Made by a program: the position numbers and the translations under genes. This document shows, one piece after another, positions 23,501 through 36,018 of a stretch of DNA of 64,000 bases; position 1 is the first letter of the stretch; every line of letters starts with the position of its first letter. The stretch is from Tetragonia tetragonoides (Eukaryota > Streptophyta > Magnoliopsida > Caryophyllales > Aizoaceae). A model generated the notes under the pieces. The model searched no databases. It worked only from the letters and a program-made list of their open reading frames with translations, and was not told the origin of the DNA. The stretch covers positions 5,009,501 through 5,073,500 of the forward strand of contig CM076140.1 of NCBI GenBank assembly GCA_038025085.1. The letters are read 5' to 3'.

Positions 23501-26500
23501 TCGAAATATTATTTATTGAAAATTATAAATATTGTTTGGGCCCATGTGAATTTAAGTTGATTCTATAAAGAAATGGGCAGAGATGTAGTTATTGTTACTA
23601 TTTGGGCCCAAGTGATATTTTGTTTGGGCATGGCCAAGTGCCCAAGTGGGATTAAATATTCAGCTGAGGCATGGGTCCCCCGAAAAAGTCTGGACAAAAA
23701 TCACAAGGTGGTTCCAGAAAGCCGAAATTGAAGGCCATTATCAACAGTTTTGGGCGCCGGAGGGCCCCGTGACAAAAGTTGTAATTTTCGCACCATATTG
23801 TACGGGACACCCTTAGGGGACGTGAGAGGCTATGTGGGTCAGTTCCCGAGTCCCACATTGGCTTCAACAACTGTTGTATTGGTCACCCACTCTAAAGGCC
23901 CAAATTACAAAATTATGGGTGAATACAAGTTCGGGACTAATAAATGACTCCCGGGGGCCTTTTTTGATCACTCTGGGTACCTCGGAGAAGTTTGTGTAAA
24001 AATCTCAACCCGGCCATGAGAAGACGAAATTGAAGGTATTAACGGTTTCTTGGGCCCTCGCCCCGTGACAAATGTTGTTATATTCACATCATATTTAAGG
24101 GGACGCACCTTAGAGATGTGAGAGGCTCCCGGGGTTGGTTATTAAGTCAAAGATAGGTTTCGACGACCGTTTTACTCGTCACCTACTCTAAAGGCCATAA
24201 TATCGAATCTGTGGGTGAATACCAACTTCGGGGACCCGAATGCGCTCTTGGTGTCATCGAGGGCCCTCTTGAATCACAATGGGTCCCCCGAAGAAATCCG
24301 GACAAAAATCACGACGAGGTACAAAAGTTGTAATGTTCGCACCATATTACACGGGACACCTTTAAGGGACGTGAGAGGCTATGGGGGTCAGTTGTCGGGT
24401 CCCAGATTGGCTTCGACAACCGTTTTATTGGTAACCCACTCTAAAGGCCCAATATCGAAATCATGGGTGAATACAAGTTCAGGACTACAAATGACTCCCA
24501 GGGGCGTTTATAGATCACTATGGGTACCTCGAAGAAGTTTGTGCAAAAATCTCAACCGGGCACCGGGAAGCCGAAATTGAAGGTTATAATTCACGGTTTC
24601 TTGGGCGCTCGGAGGACCCCGTGACAAATATTGTTATATTCGCATTATATCTAAGGGGACACACCTTAGAGATGTGAGAGGCTCCCGGGGTTGGTTACTA
24701 GGTCGAAGATAGGTTTCGACGACCGTTTTACTCGTCACCCACTCTAAAGGCTATAATATCGAATCTGTGGGTGAATACCAACTTCCGGGACCAGGATGCA
24801 TTCTTGGGGGCACCGAGGGCCCTCTTGGATCACAATGGGTCCCCCGAAGAAGTCCGAACAAAAAACAAAACGTGGTTCCAAAAAGCCGAAATTGAAGGCT
24901 ATGGTTTTGGGCGCCTGGAGGGCCCTGCGACAAAAGTTGTAAAATTTGCACCATATTGCATGGGGCACCCTTAAAGGACGTGAGAGGCTATGGGGGTCAG
25001 TTGTCGGATCCCAGATTGGCTTCGACAACTGTTTTATTGGTCACTTACTCTAAAGGCCCAAAAATCAAAATCATGGATGAATACAAGTCCGGGACTACAA
25101 ATGACTCCCGCGGGCCTTATTAGATCGCTATGGGTTCCTCGGATAAGTTTGTGCAAAAATCTCAACCGGGGCCCGAGAAGCTGAAATTGAAGGTTATATA
25201 TTCACGGTGTCTTGGGCGCTCGGAGGGCCCCGTGACAAATGTTGTTATATTCGCATCATATCTAAGGGGACGCACCTTAGAGATGTGAGAGGCTCCCGGG
25301 GTTGGTTATTAAGTCAAAGATAGGTTTCGACGACCGTTTTTGATAGAAATTATGTCCCGCCCCACCGTAGAAGCCCAAATCCAAGGGCATGTGTTGATGA
25401 CTCATGGGCCCGAGGGTGTTTTCCTACTTCTTATTCTTCCTTTAGAAGATTTAATAGGTGTTATGGAAAGAGGGGTTAGTGTTCTATTTTGTTAGAGTTT
25501 GTTTAGGAAGTAATTTTATTTCTAGATTATTCCCTAGGTTTATGTTAGGTAGTTTCTTATTCTCCAAGCATATGTTTTAGCTTATAAATAGGGCCTTAAT
25601 GTATTGTCCTCCTTAGTTTTTGGTTTATGAATTTAATGAGAGTTAGTTGAGTTTGTGGGAGAATTCCTCGTTCGCCATCAGTTTTACTCGTCACCCACTC
25701 TAAAGGCCATAATATCGAATCCGTGGGTGAATACCAACTTCTGGGACCCGGATGCACTCTTGGGGGCACCGAGGGCCCTCTTGAATCAGAATGGGTCCCC
25801 CAAAAAACTCCAGAAAAAAATCACGAGGTTCCAGAAAGCCGAAATTGATGGCTATTATCCACGGTTTTGGACGGCTGGAGGGCCACGTGACAAAAGTTGT
25901 AATATTCGCACCATATTGCACGGGACACCTTTAAGGGATGTGAGGCTATGGGGGTCAGTTGTCGGTCCAAGATTGGCTTCGACAACCGTTTTATTGGTAA
26001 CCCACTCTAAAGGCCCAAATATCGAAATCATGGGTGAATACAAGTTCGGGACTACAAATGACTCCTAGGGGCCTTTTTAGATCACTATGCATACCTCGGA
26101 GAAGTTTGTGCAAAAATCTCAACCTGGCACCGGGAAGCCGAAATTGAAGGTTATAATTCACGGTTTCTTGGGCGGTCGGATGACCTCGTGACAAATGTTG
26201 TTATATTCGCGTCATATCTAAGGGGACGCACCTTAGAGATGTGAGAGACTCACGGGGTTGGTTACTAGGTCGAAGATAGGTTTCGACGACTGTTTTACTC
26301 GTCACCCTCTCTAAAGGCCATAATATCGAATCTGTGGGTGAATACCAACTTCGGGGACCCGAATGCGCTCTTGGGGGCACCGAGGGCCCTTATGGATCAC
26401 AATGGGTCCCTCAAAGAAGTCCGGACAAAAATCAAAACGTGGTTCCAGAAAGCCGAAATTGAAGGCTATTATCAACGATTTTGGGCGGCTGAAGGGCCCC

Positions 26501-29500
26501 GTGACAAAAGTTGTAATACTCGCACAATATTGCACGGGACACCCTTGGGACGTGAGAGGCTATGGGGGTCAGTTGTCGGGTCCCAGATTGGCTTCGACAA
26601 CCGTTTTATTGGTCACCTACTCTAAAGGCCCAAATATCGATATCATGGATGAATACAAGTCCGGGACTACAAATGACTCCCGCGGGCCTTTTTAGATCAC
26701 TATGGGTACCTCAGAGAAGTTTGTGCAAAAATCTCAACCGGGCCCAGGAAGCTGAAATTGAAGGTTATAATTCACGGAATCTTCGGCGCTTTGAGGGCCC
26801 CGTGGCAAATGTTGTTATATTCGCATCATATCTAAGGGGAAGCAACTTAGAGATGTGAGAGCCTCTCGGGGTTGGTTATTAAGTCAAAGATAGGCTTCGC
26901 CGACCGTTTTACTCGTCACCCACTCTAAAAGCCATAATATCGAATCCGTGGGTGAATACCAACTTTGTGGACACGGATGCGCTCTTGGGGGCACCGAGGG
27001 CCCTCTTGAATCACAATGGGCCCCCAAAGAAGTCCGGACAAAAATCAAAATGAGGTTTTAGAAAGCCGAAATGGAAGGCTATTATCCACGGTTTTGGGCG
27101 GTTGGAGGGCCCAGTGACAAAAGTTTTCATATTCGCACAATATTGCACGGGACACCCTTAAGGGACATGAGAGGCTATGGGGGTCAGTTGTCGGGTCCCA
27201 AATTGGCTTCGACAACCGTTTTATTGGTAACCCACTCTCAACGCCCAAATATCGAAATCATGGGTGAATACAATTCGGGACTACAAATGACTCCCAGAGG
27301 CCTTTTTAGATCACTATGGGTACCTCGGAGAAGTTTGTGAAACAATCTCAACCGGGTACCGGGAAGCCGAAATTGAAGGTTATAATTCACGGTTTCCTGG
27401 GCGCTCGGAGGACCCGAGGACCCGGTGACAAATGTTGTTATATTCGCATCATATATAAGGGGATGCACCTTAGAGATATTAGAGGCTCCCGGGGTTGGTT
27501 ACTAGGTCGAAGATAAGTTTTGACGACCGTTTTACTCGTCATCCACTCTAACGGCCATAATATCGAATCTGTGGGTGAATACCAACTACGGGGACCCGGA
27601 TGCGCTCTTGGGGGCACCGAGGGCCCTCTTGGATCACAATGGGTCCTCCAAAGAAGTCCGGACAAAAATCAAAATGTGGTTCCAGAAAGCCGAAATTGAA
27701 GGCTATTATTATCCACGGTTTTGGGCGCCTGGAGGGCCCCGTCACAAAAGTTGTAATATTCGCACCATATTGCACGGGACACCTTTAAGGGACGTGAGAG
27801 GCTATGGGGGTCAGTTGTCGGGTCCCACATTGGCTTCGACAACCGTTTTATTGGTCACCTACTCTAAAGGCCCAAATATCGAAATCATGGATGAATACAA
27901 GTTTGGGATTACAAAGGACTCCCGCGGGCCTTTTTAGATTACTATGGGTTCCTCGAAGAATGTGCAAAAATCTCAACCGGGCACTGAGAACCTGAAATTG
28001 AAGGTTATAATTCACGGTTTCTTGGCCGTTCGGAGGGCCCCATGACAAATGTTGTTATATTCGCATCATATCTAAGGGGACACACCTTAGAGATGCGAGA
28101 GGCTCCTGGGGTTGGTTATTAAGTCAAAGATAGGTTCGACAACCGTTTTACTCGTCACTAACTCTAAAGGCCATAATATCGAATCCGTGGGTGAATACCA
28201 ACTTCGGGGACCTGGATGCACTCTTGGGGGCACCGAAGGCCCTCTTGAATCACAATGGGTCCCCCAAAGAAGTCCGGACAAAAATCACGAGGTTCCAGAA
28301 AGCCGAAATTTAAGGCTATTATCCACGGTTTTGGGCGCCTGGACGGCCCCGTGACAAAAGTTGTACTATTTGCACCATATTGAACGAGACACCTTTAAGG
28401 GACGTGAGAGGCTATGGGGGTCAGTTGTCGTGTCCCAGATTGGCTTCGACAACCGTTTTATTGGTAACCCACTCTAAAGGCCCAAATATCGAAATCATGG
28501 GTGAATACAAGTTCGGGACTACAAATGACTCCTAGGGGCCTTTTTAGATCACTATGGATACCTTGGAGAAGTTTGTGCAAAAATCTCAACCAAGCACCGG
28601 GAAGCCGAAATTGAAGGTTATAATTCACGGTTTCTTGGCCGCTCGGAGGACCCCGTGACAAATGTTGTTATATTCGCGTCATTTCGAAGGGGACGCACCT
28701 TAGAGATGTGAGAGACTTCCGGGGTTGGTTACTAGGTCGAAGATAGGTTTCGACGACCGTTTTACTCGTCACCCTCTCTAAAGGCCATAATATTTGTGGG
28801 TGAATACCAACTTCGGGGACCCGAATGCGCTCTTGGGGGCACCGAGGGCCTGCTTGGATCACAATGGGTCCCTCGAAGAAGTTCGAACAAAAAACAAAAC
28901 GTGGTTCCAAAAAGCCGAAATTGAAGGCTATTATCCACGATTTTGGGCGCCTGGAGGGCCCCGTGATAGAAGTTGTAATATTCGCACAATATTGCACGGG
29001 ACACCCTTAAGGGACGTGAGAGGCTATGGGGGTCAGTTGTCGGGTCCCAGATTGGCTTCGACAACCGTTTTATTGGTCACCTACTCTAAAGGCCCAAATA
29101 TCGAAATCATGGATGAATACAAGTCCGGGACTACAAATGACTCCTGCGGGCCTGTTTAGATCACTATGAGTACCTCAGAGAAGTTTGTGCGAAAATCTCA
29201 ACCTGGCCCCGTTAAGCTGAAATTGAAGGTTATAATTCACGGAATCTTCGGCACTCGGTGGACCCTGGACAAATGTTGTTATATTCGCATCATATCTAAG
29301 GGGACGCACCTTAGAGATGTGAGAGGCTCCCGGGGATGGTTATTAATTCAAAGATTGGTTTCGACGACCGTGTTTCTCGTCACCCACTCTAAAGGCCATA
29401 ATATCGAATCCGTGGGTGAATACCAACTTTCGGGGACTCGGATGCGCTCTTGGGGGCACCGCGGGCGTTCTTGGTTCGCAATGAGTCCCGCGAAGAAGTC

Positions 29501-32500
29501 TGAACAAAAATCACAATGGTTCCAGAAAGCTGAAATTGAAGGCCATTATCCACGGTTTTGGGCGCCAAGAGCGCCCCGTGACATAAGTTGTTATATTCGC
29601 ACCATGTTGCACAAGACATCCTTAGGAGACGTGAGAGGCTCTCGGGGTCGGTTGCGACAACCACTTTACTGGTCACATGGCCTAAATACCGAAATCGTGG
29701 GTGAATACAAAGTTCAGGACTTTGATGGACTCTTAGGGCCTTCTTAGATCACTATGTGTACCCGGGAGTACTTGGACAAAAATCTTAGGCGCTTGGAGGG
29801 CCCTCTGACGAATTTTGTTATATTCGCACCATATCTAAGGAGACAGACCTTACAGACGTGAGAGACTCCCGGGATCGGTTACTAGGTCCAAGATAGGCGA
29901 GGGACTGTTTTACCCGTCACCCACTCTAAATGCTCGAACATCGTATGCATAGGTGAATACGAACTTCGGAGACCTGGATGGACTCCCGGGGGCGCCAAGG
30001 ACCCTCTTGGATCACAATTGGTCCCCCGAAGAAGTCCGAACAAAAATCTTAATCGGGCCTTGGGAAACCGAAATTGAAGGCTATAATCCACGATTTTGGG
30101 CGTTTGGAGGGCCCCGTGACGAAGTTTGTTATTTCGCACCATATTTCCCGGGACACCCTTTCGGGGGCAACCATTAGATTGGTCACCCACTCTCAGTGGC
30201 GGATGCAGGAAAATTTCTTGCGGGGGGCCAAAAATAACAGATCTTTAAGATAAATCTAATTACCTTCTAATATAGTATATTGCGGTATACTTTTTAAAAA
30301 AACTAGTGAATAAGTATCATAAAAATGTCTCAAAACAAGTAAGAAAAGCTAATATGCAAACTAATATCTCTCTATTACATGAGTTGAGCTCTTCTTCCAA
30401 TTTCTGAATCCCTTTGTTGTAAAAACTTCTGAACCACACTTCCCAGTTGGCTTTTTCCCAAAAAGAAAACATGGAAAACAATAAGCAGCGTTGGTGCTCG
30501 GTGAATACTCTAACCAAGGGAACGATTTAAACCAATGTGACTGAAATTTACGAGGATGATTATCTGGACCAGAAGTGGGATATGATGACATAAGAAATTG
30601 ATATGGCCCAAGTTTTGCATACTCCCTCCTAATTCTATCTTGTTCTTTAGGATCAGTGTAACTGCGAATTGGTTTACGTAAAGCTGGATCACGTTCCAAT
30701 GAGACATTATCCACGTCATTAACCTCAACTCTATCAGTATCTAAAGGTTGCTCATCTGGAATTTGAGTTGATGTTTCCGGAATTGAATTAACAGGTTCTG
30801 ACTCATTGACAACGGTTTCATTCACAACCTTTTTTGAAAAATACGAATCAATTGTTTTGCTTTTGTTCATACTTCAAAGACCTAAAAATATTTATGATAT
30901 ATCATGTTAATTATCAATATAAAAAAAATAAAACAATTCAAATTCCCTATATTCTATAACATACTATTCTGTACAAATAATTAGAGTAAAACTTGCAAAC
31001 CCCGAACTAATTGCAAAAAAGAACAAGTGAGCAAAGAACTAATTGGAAAAAGAACAAGCAGTTAAAGCAAACAAATAACTAATCTAAAAAATACTTAAAA
31101 AGTTTTGATTCTATTGAGTATTACCTGAATTGGACTCTGAAATCTGTATAATTGATAGCCTTGTGATTCGTGACTATGTTAAATAATGAATGAGTAAAAT
31201 ATTGAACTCCTTACTTGATGTTGACGGCTTGGAGAATTGTCTGATTGTCTCTGAGTAATTGCTAGCCCTTAGTGGAAAAAGGTAGGACCTCCCTTCCTAT
31301 TTTTTTATTTCTTTAGTTGAGAAAGTTATGGGTAATTGTGATGCAGTGCCGTGAATATGGTATATTGATGCCTTGATAGTGATGTAACATGATTAAAATT
31401 TGGAAAGTCAAAAAGTACTAGTATTTCAGTTGTTCACCAGTTCTACCTTATGCGGAGATTTCACGCGGTCTAACTACTGGGCTTTTTATTTTTTGCATCT
31501 GTAACTTCTAGCTGAAGCACAAAACTATGTGATTTTTTTTTGGGCCATGGGGGAGGCCACGGCCTACGCTGGCCCCCCCTTAAATCCGCCCCTGCCCACT
31601 CTAAAGGCCCAATATCGAAATCATGGGTGAATACAAAGTTCGGGACTACGATGGACTTCCTCTGCCTTCTTAGATAACTATGGGTACCTCAAAGAAGTTT
31701 GGGAAAATTCTCAACTGTGCCTTAGGAAACGGAAATTGAAGGTAATAATCCACGAATTTTAACGCCCAGTGATGATTGTTGTTATATTCGCACCATATCT
31801 ATGGGGACACACCTAAGAAATATGAGAGGCTCCGGGGGTCACTTACTAGGTCCAAGATAGGCTTCGACGACCGTTTTACTCGTCACCCACTCTAAAGACC
31901 CGAAAATCGAATCCATGTGAATATGAACTTCGGGGACCCAAATGCACTCTCGGGGTAGCGAGGGCCCTCTTGGATCACCATGGATCCCCCGGAGAAGTTT
32001 GGGCAAGAATCTCCACCATGCTTCGAGAAGCCGAATTTGTAAACGACGGGTTTTGGGCGCCTGGATGGCCTCGTGACGTAGGTTGTTATATTTACACATT
32101 TCGCAGGGGACACCCCTTGTGGACGTGAGGGGCTCTTGGGGTCGGTGACCGGTCCGAAATAGGCTTTGACGATCGTTTTACAGGTCACCCACTCTACACG
32201 CCCTAATACCGAAATCATGGGTGAATACAATGTTCAGGACTAGGATGCATTCCCGTGGGCCTTCTTAGATCACTCTGGGTTACCCCGAGAAGTTTGGGCT
32301 ACAATTTCAACTTTGCCTTGAGAAGCCGAAATTGAAAGCTAATCAACAGTTTTTGGCGTCTAGAGGGCCCCAGAACGAATGTTGTTATTTTCGCTCCATA
32401 TTGCACGTGACCTCTAGGGGACGTGGGAGCCCTCTTCCAACGGTTCTGGTCCCAATTAGGTTCCCACTCTTAGGGTCCGAACACTGTAATCATGGATGCA

Positions 32501-34561
32501 TAAGAACTTCATGAACCCGAATGGACTTCCGGGGCACCATAGGTTCTCGTGGGTCACAATGGGTGCCCCAGGGAAGTTAGAGCCAAAATCTCAACCGGAC
32601 CTCGAGATGCCAAAATTGAAGGCTATATATAATCCAACATTTTTGGGCGTCTGAAAGCTCGAGACAAAGGTTGTTATTTTCGTACCATATCTAATGGGGT
32701 ACACCGGGGGGGGGGGGGGGAAGGCCCCTGGGTTGGGTTAGCGGATCCCATAAAGCGGTTGTGACCTTTGTATAGATGTTAAAGCTCCAAAACCATAGCA
32801 CGGGTGAATATATGTTAGGGACGGCGGGGACTGCTGCCCTTTTGCCTTTTAGGTCCCCTATGGCCTTGGGTGATCATTGACTTACTTGTCATCAGGCACC
32901 AAAACCAAGTCAGCGCCCACGTCCCAGCACCTACATCCCATTGCCAACTATGTCATCGGCTGCGCCTATGTCCCAGCACCAACGTCCCTGCATCTTTGTC
33001 CCATGTCGAAGCGCCTATGAGGTGCTGACATAGTTATCTGGTGTGCTCTATATATGGTTAACATGATTTAGTGTATTCGATGGGTTTTATGTAGTTCTGG
33101 ACCCTGTATCTTGCCAATGGGAGAAGATGGACTACGCATAGGTCACACCGGAAAAAGAACAAGTTCATCTTATCGTACTCAAGCATTGTAGGTTTTTATG
33201 TGATTGTTATGTTCTATGATGTGTTTCTCACTTGGTCCCACGTTATGGTATGTGGCTGGCTGGCTGCCTAAGAAGTTGAGCAGGTTCTAGATAGCAGGTC
33301 TTGTCCCTTTTGGTTTACTGTTGCCTTGTGATACTGCTAGGAAGTCCAATATGGATATCTCTGTGTGTTCTAAATGTGGAAGTAATTTGTTGGATGCTGC
33401 TAGCTGTAACAAATAACTACCATTACATCTTACAAAGCTTTTTTGATATATGATTTCTGTGTTTCAAATGGAATGAGGAAGTATGCTGGCAAATGGTTAA
33501 TATTTTACTTTCTATCCTCAACTGAAATTTAGGCTCAGAAGATATTTTCCACTTGCAGATCTAACTTTCTAACAGCAATCATTGAAGCTCTTATAAATCC
33601 TTACAGGTACAGAGGACGCATTGCACTAATTGCATTGTATGGGCAAAAAGTGACACTTTAGTGAGGGACATTATTAAACTGTCACCTAACATCTCGGTAA
33701 ACTATCTATCCTATTCTTTGTAAAACTTTTTGCACGCACAAACCCAATTACTAGTTTAACTTGTGTGTGTATGGATACTCTAATCAACTCTGCTTCGGAG
33801 AATTTGCCAATGGAGAGGTTCATCTCTTTGTGCTTTTCAGGCGACTGTTAAAAATGGCCTCTTATGCCTCAGTCATTCTATTTGGGACACTACTAGAAAC
33901 CTAAACTACATAATTTTCATATATATATTGGGGGGAGGGGGTAAAATATTAATGGTAATTTCTTCATTAAATCTAATTATCAAAAAAAATTCTTCATTAA
34001 ATCCCCCCCCCCTCCTCAGTTCTTTACTGATGTGTCCGGATTTGGCTTCTCAATTTCTGCTTGCCGGTGTATGAATAGTGAGCATTTTGCAGGTTGGCTA
34101 TATTGTTATGAGAGATCTTTCTACTGGGACTCGATCCAATCTGCTGAGGATGAGAATGGCAGGGGTGGTTGGTGTCTACCATCCCCTAATTGATGAAAAT
34201 GTTGTCAAAATTCTTCATAGGTATGAATCTTTGCTGTAACCATGGTATTTTTGTTGGTCAACTGTGCACCACGGCCTTGTAACTTTGCTGGTTGTCCCGT
34301 CTCTTGTTTGTGTTTGTACCTTTAGTGCTGCTGTTAGAATTTCTTCAATGAATCTGTAATTATGTTTACATTTTTGGTGCATTCGGCTCTCTCAGGAGAA
34401 ACAAAAAGATTTTTGCATGGACTGTTGATGATATGGTCTCCGTGCGGGATATGCTGTCTAAACGTGTAGATGCTGTTGTCACCAGTAATCCAGCTATTCT
34501 TTTGCAGCTCATGCAAGATACAAGAGTTCAGTGTCTTGAGGATGGTATCTCTTTGCCATGA
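20596..34561 (+). CDS. GDPD4: glycerophosphodiester phosphodiesterase, GDPD4-like, 322 aa, with a satellite-filled intron
   Basis: Seen: nine exons join in frame: 20596-20760, 21192-21278, 21465-21562, 22122-22182, 22425-22505, 22692-22784, 33607-33696, 34093-34220 and 34396-34561 (969 nt, TGA). Residues 30-50 (LIILLVLIALAPPCFFHF) form an N-terminal membrane anchor, so the enzyme domain is probably lumenal or extracytoplasmic. GDPD motifs are intact: VCAHGGDSTNAFPNT with H73, CIEIDVSRSSDG with E100 and D102, FALHD with H115-D116, and VILDAKIGPP. Later come NCIVWAKSDTLVRDII, VGYIVMRDLSTGTRSN, GVYHPLIDENVVKILH and FAWTVDDMVSV. Known: GDPDs hydrolyse glycerophosphodiesters to glycerol-3-phosphate and an alcohol using a divalent metal. 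Odd: intron 6 (22785-33606, 10,822 bp) contains nearly all of satellite block 2 and its insertions, yet the codons on both sides fit perfectly. The symbol rests on resemblance to the anchored plant GDPD4 type. Confidence 0.92.
23268..23666. mobile_element. unclassified AT-rich insertion in satellite block 2
   Basis: The satellite text breaks after GGGCACCGC and resumes at CATGGGTCCCCCGAA, with about 20 bp of the expected monomer missing. The insert starts with repeated GGACACGGG and GTGTCGG words and continues into AT-rich sequence with two GTTTGGGCCCA-type words. No terminal repeats or clean target duplication were found, so the class is unknown. Confidence 0.5.
25341..25680 (+). mobile_element. 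solo LTR inserted in satellite block 2
   Basis: A 340-bp segment starts TGATAGAAATTATGTC and ends TTCGCCATCA, flanked by a perfect 5-bp target duplication GTTTT (25336-25340 and 25681-25685). It contains TTATAAATAGGGCC, a TATA-box-like core, near its 3' third. With no internal domain it is best read as a solo LTR left by recombination between the two LTRs of a retrotransposon, in plus orientation as judged from the TATA box. It is unrelated to the LTRs at 9.7-15.3 kb. Confidence 0.85.
30194..31594 (-). mobile_element. hAT DNA transposon, internally deleted, inserted in satellite block 2
   Basis: The 1,401-bp element starts CAGTGGCGGATGCAGG and ends TTAAATCCGCCCCTG (11-bp imperfect inverted repeats). 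It is flanked by a perfect 8-bp duplication CCCACTCT (30186-30193 and 31595-31602) that was part of the satellite unit. The 8-bp target site and CAG-type ends are diagnostic of hAT. Its one coding remnant is the N-terminal piece of a transposase on the minus strand. Confidence 0.95.
30361..30870 (-). pseudogene. truncated hAT transposase (TTF-type zinc finger N-terminus)
   Basis: A 169-codon ORF starts MNKSKTIDSYFSKKV. It carries a block typical of the TTF-type zinc-finger/DUF4371 hAT family: DQERIRREYAKLGPYQF-like text (DRIRREYAKLGPYQF), NHPRKFQSHWFKSFPWLEYS and AAYCFPCFLFGK with paired cysteines. It stops after GFRNWKKSSTHVIERY. Complete proteins of this family are several hundred residues and end in an hATC dimerisation domain. 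Only about 170 bp remain to the element end, so catalytic residues and hATC are absent. It could bind DNA but not transpose by itself (inference). Confidence 0.85.
31595..32880 (+). repeat. satellite block 2, right part, degenerate monomers
   Basis: About four monomers resume exactly at the hAT target duplication with CCCACTCTAAAGGCCC and keep the A/B features, though with many substitutions and small indels. The array fades out after a 15-base G run (32706-32720). It still lies within GDPD intron 6. Confidence 0.88.
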
Positions 34562-35554
34562 TGATGCAGATATAATTGAGGGAAGGTCGTCTTATTAATT
34601 CACATCCTTGTAGTAGATGAAGCTCATATAGAACTTATGTTTCTATTATTTAGTATTTCCGGATGACATCTTTTGTCCCCCTGAGATCGCTCTTCTTGAC
34701 AGTTAGGAATTGTAACAGAACAATATCATGGTATGGTCCTGCCTAGGTGACATTCAAATCTTTATCATAGTACTGTAAAGTAAATAACAAGTTATTAAAG
34801 ATTACAGAATGAGAAATGAGACCACAGAGATAGAGATATATCTGGTAGCCTTCTTTACTGTTTGTTGCTTGTCTTCAAACTTTGTTCTCTACTTCTCTGC
34901 CAGTGAAGGGTGTAAAGGATCTAATGTTCATATACTCAATTCATAGAAATTCTGTAACTTCTACCGTTTTGTAACTTGACTGGTAGTGGTTTGTAACGTT
35001 GGTTAGGGGAAAGAAAATCCCATAGCTTGATTTATTGACTACTCATTCCACAAGTTGGACTGCGTAAAAATGCATGTAACTTAACTTTCTAATGCTACTC
35101 AGATCCATTCTCATATATATTTTTAAATTTTTTGAATGCCATTCTCATATATTTTTAATCAATGGGGTATTACAACTTGACTATAATTGGATAAATTTTA
35201 TAATAATAAAAATGCGATGCAAAAGCATGGAGCATTCTAACTGAGCATGTTTCTCGAAAGATTTTGATTTCAAAAGACAAATCATTTTATCACTTTATAA
35301 ATATGTTTTTTCTTGCTTATGAATATTTTACGGTCTTATCATCATGTTATAGTGCTATCATCACAAGATAACTATGAAAATTGAAAATCTGATTATTTTG
35401 CTAGTGCTATGCTATTTTGCCTAGTCTTGTTATCCCAAAATAACTGTGAAAACTGAAAATCTAATCATCTTGTGGGTGCCAAATATATTAGTAGAGGTCT
35501 AGAGGATATCATACCCTCATACTCAGCTTCCCTTATATCATATGACCATTGACT
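34562..35554 (+). other. GDPD 3' region
   Basis: This AT-rich stretch after the GDPD stop codon should include its 3'UTR. No further exon, gene or repeat boundary could be recognised. Confidence 0.4.
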
Positions 35555-35957
35555 CAGAGACGAAGCCAAAACTTTGAATAAAGGGGGGCCAATTTTAGTA
35601 GATTTGTAAAATTTATTATGACTTAAAAGTAATTTTAATTATTTTCACCAAAGGAAAAAAGAATTTCAAATTTTTTTCACCAAAAAAAGCAGTAGTAAAA
35701 CAAATAGAGAGGGGGCTAGACTGATTACTACAAGGGATAATGGGCTGTTGGGCCACCAAAACAAAGCACAAATTGCAAAAAAAAAAGTGAAGTTGTTGGG
35801 ATTTGAACACAGACCAAACACTAAATACAAAATTATTTAAGGGGGTCAAACCAACTACGCTCCTAAATTTTCCTAATACTAATCTGCACATGTGATATAT
35901 AACAAATATGTGACAGGGGCCATGGTCATTCCAGGCCATCATATAGCTTCGCTCCTG
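35555..35957. mobile_element. hAT-type MITE
   Basis: A 403-bp element runs from CAGAGACGAAGCCA to TAGCTTCGCTCCTG, with imperfect terminal inverted repeats. The flanking duplications CATTGACT (35547-35554) and CATTGACC (35958-35965) match at seven of eight positions. There is no plausible coding capacity. The ends resemble, but do not equal, those of the hAT element at 30.2 kb. Confidence 0.78.
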
Positions 35958-36018
35958 CATTGACCACTATCCCACAAAAAAAAAAAATAAACAAATAAAT
36001 AAATAAAACGGAAATTTC

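Larger units (their letters stand above)
22972..30193 (+). repeat. satellite block 2, left part, ~617-bp dimer higher-order repeat, inside GDPD intron 6
   Basis: Two monomer types alternate. Type A carries TCTGTGGGTGAATACCAACT and type B carries AAATCATGGGTGAATACAAG. In the regular part, A anchors near 26334, 26951, 27570, 28187, 28795 and 29414 give a 608-619 bp dimer; A-to-B and B-to-A steps are about 314 and 303 bp. The core (GGGAAGCCGAAATTGAAGG, CACCGAGGGCCCTCTTG, TTCGACGACCGTTTTACTCG) is a diverged relative of blocks 1 and 3, in the same orientation as block 3. The edges are more degenerate than the middle, as expected from unequal exchange. Numerous ORFs up to 193 codons are artefacts of the array. 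Confidence 0.95.

Noticed and set aside
28794..29747. Long ORFs (up to 193 codons) in satellite block 2
   Set aside because: The same peptides recur with every monomer, in several frames and on both strands, with shifting ends. They reflect a GC-rich, stop-poor repeat and not genes.
32706..32720. Poly-G run as a G-quadruplex or regulatory site
   Set aside because: It is a single uninterrupted homopolymer at a degenerate array edge. Similar G or C runs occur at 58254 and 58564; I see no support for function, and length may be unreliable.
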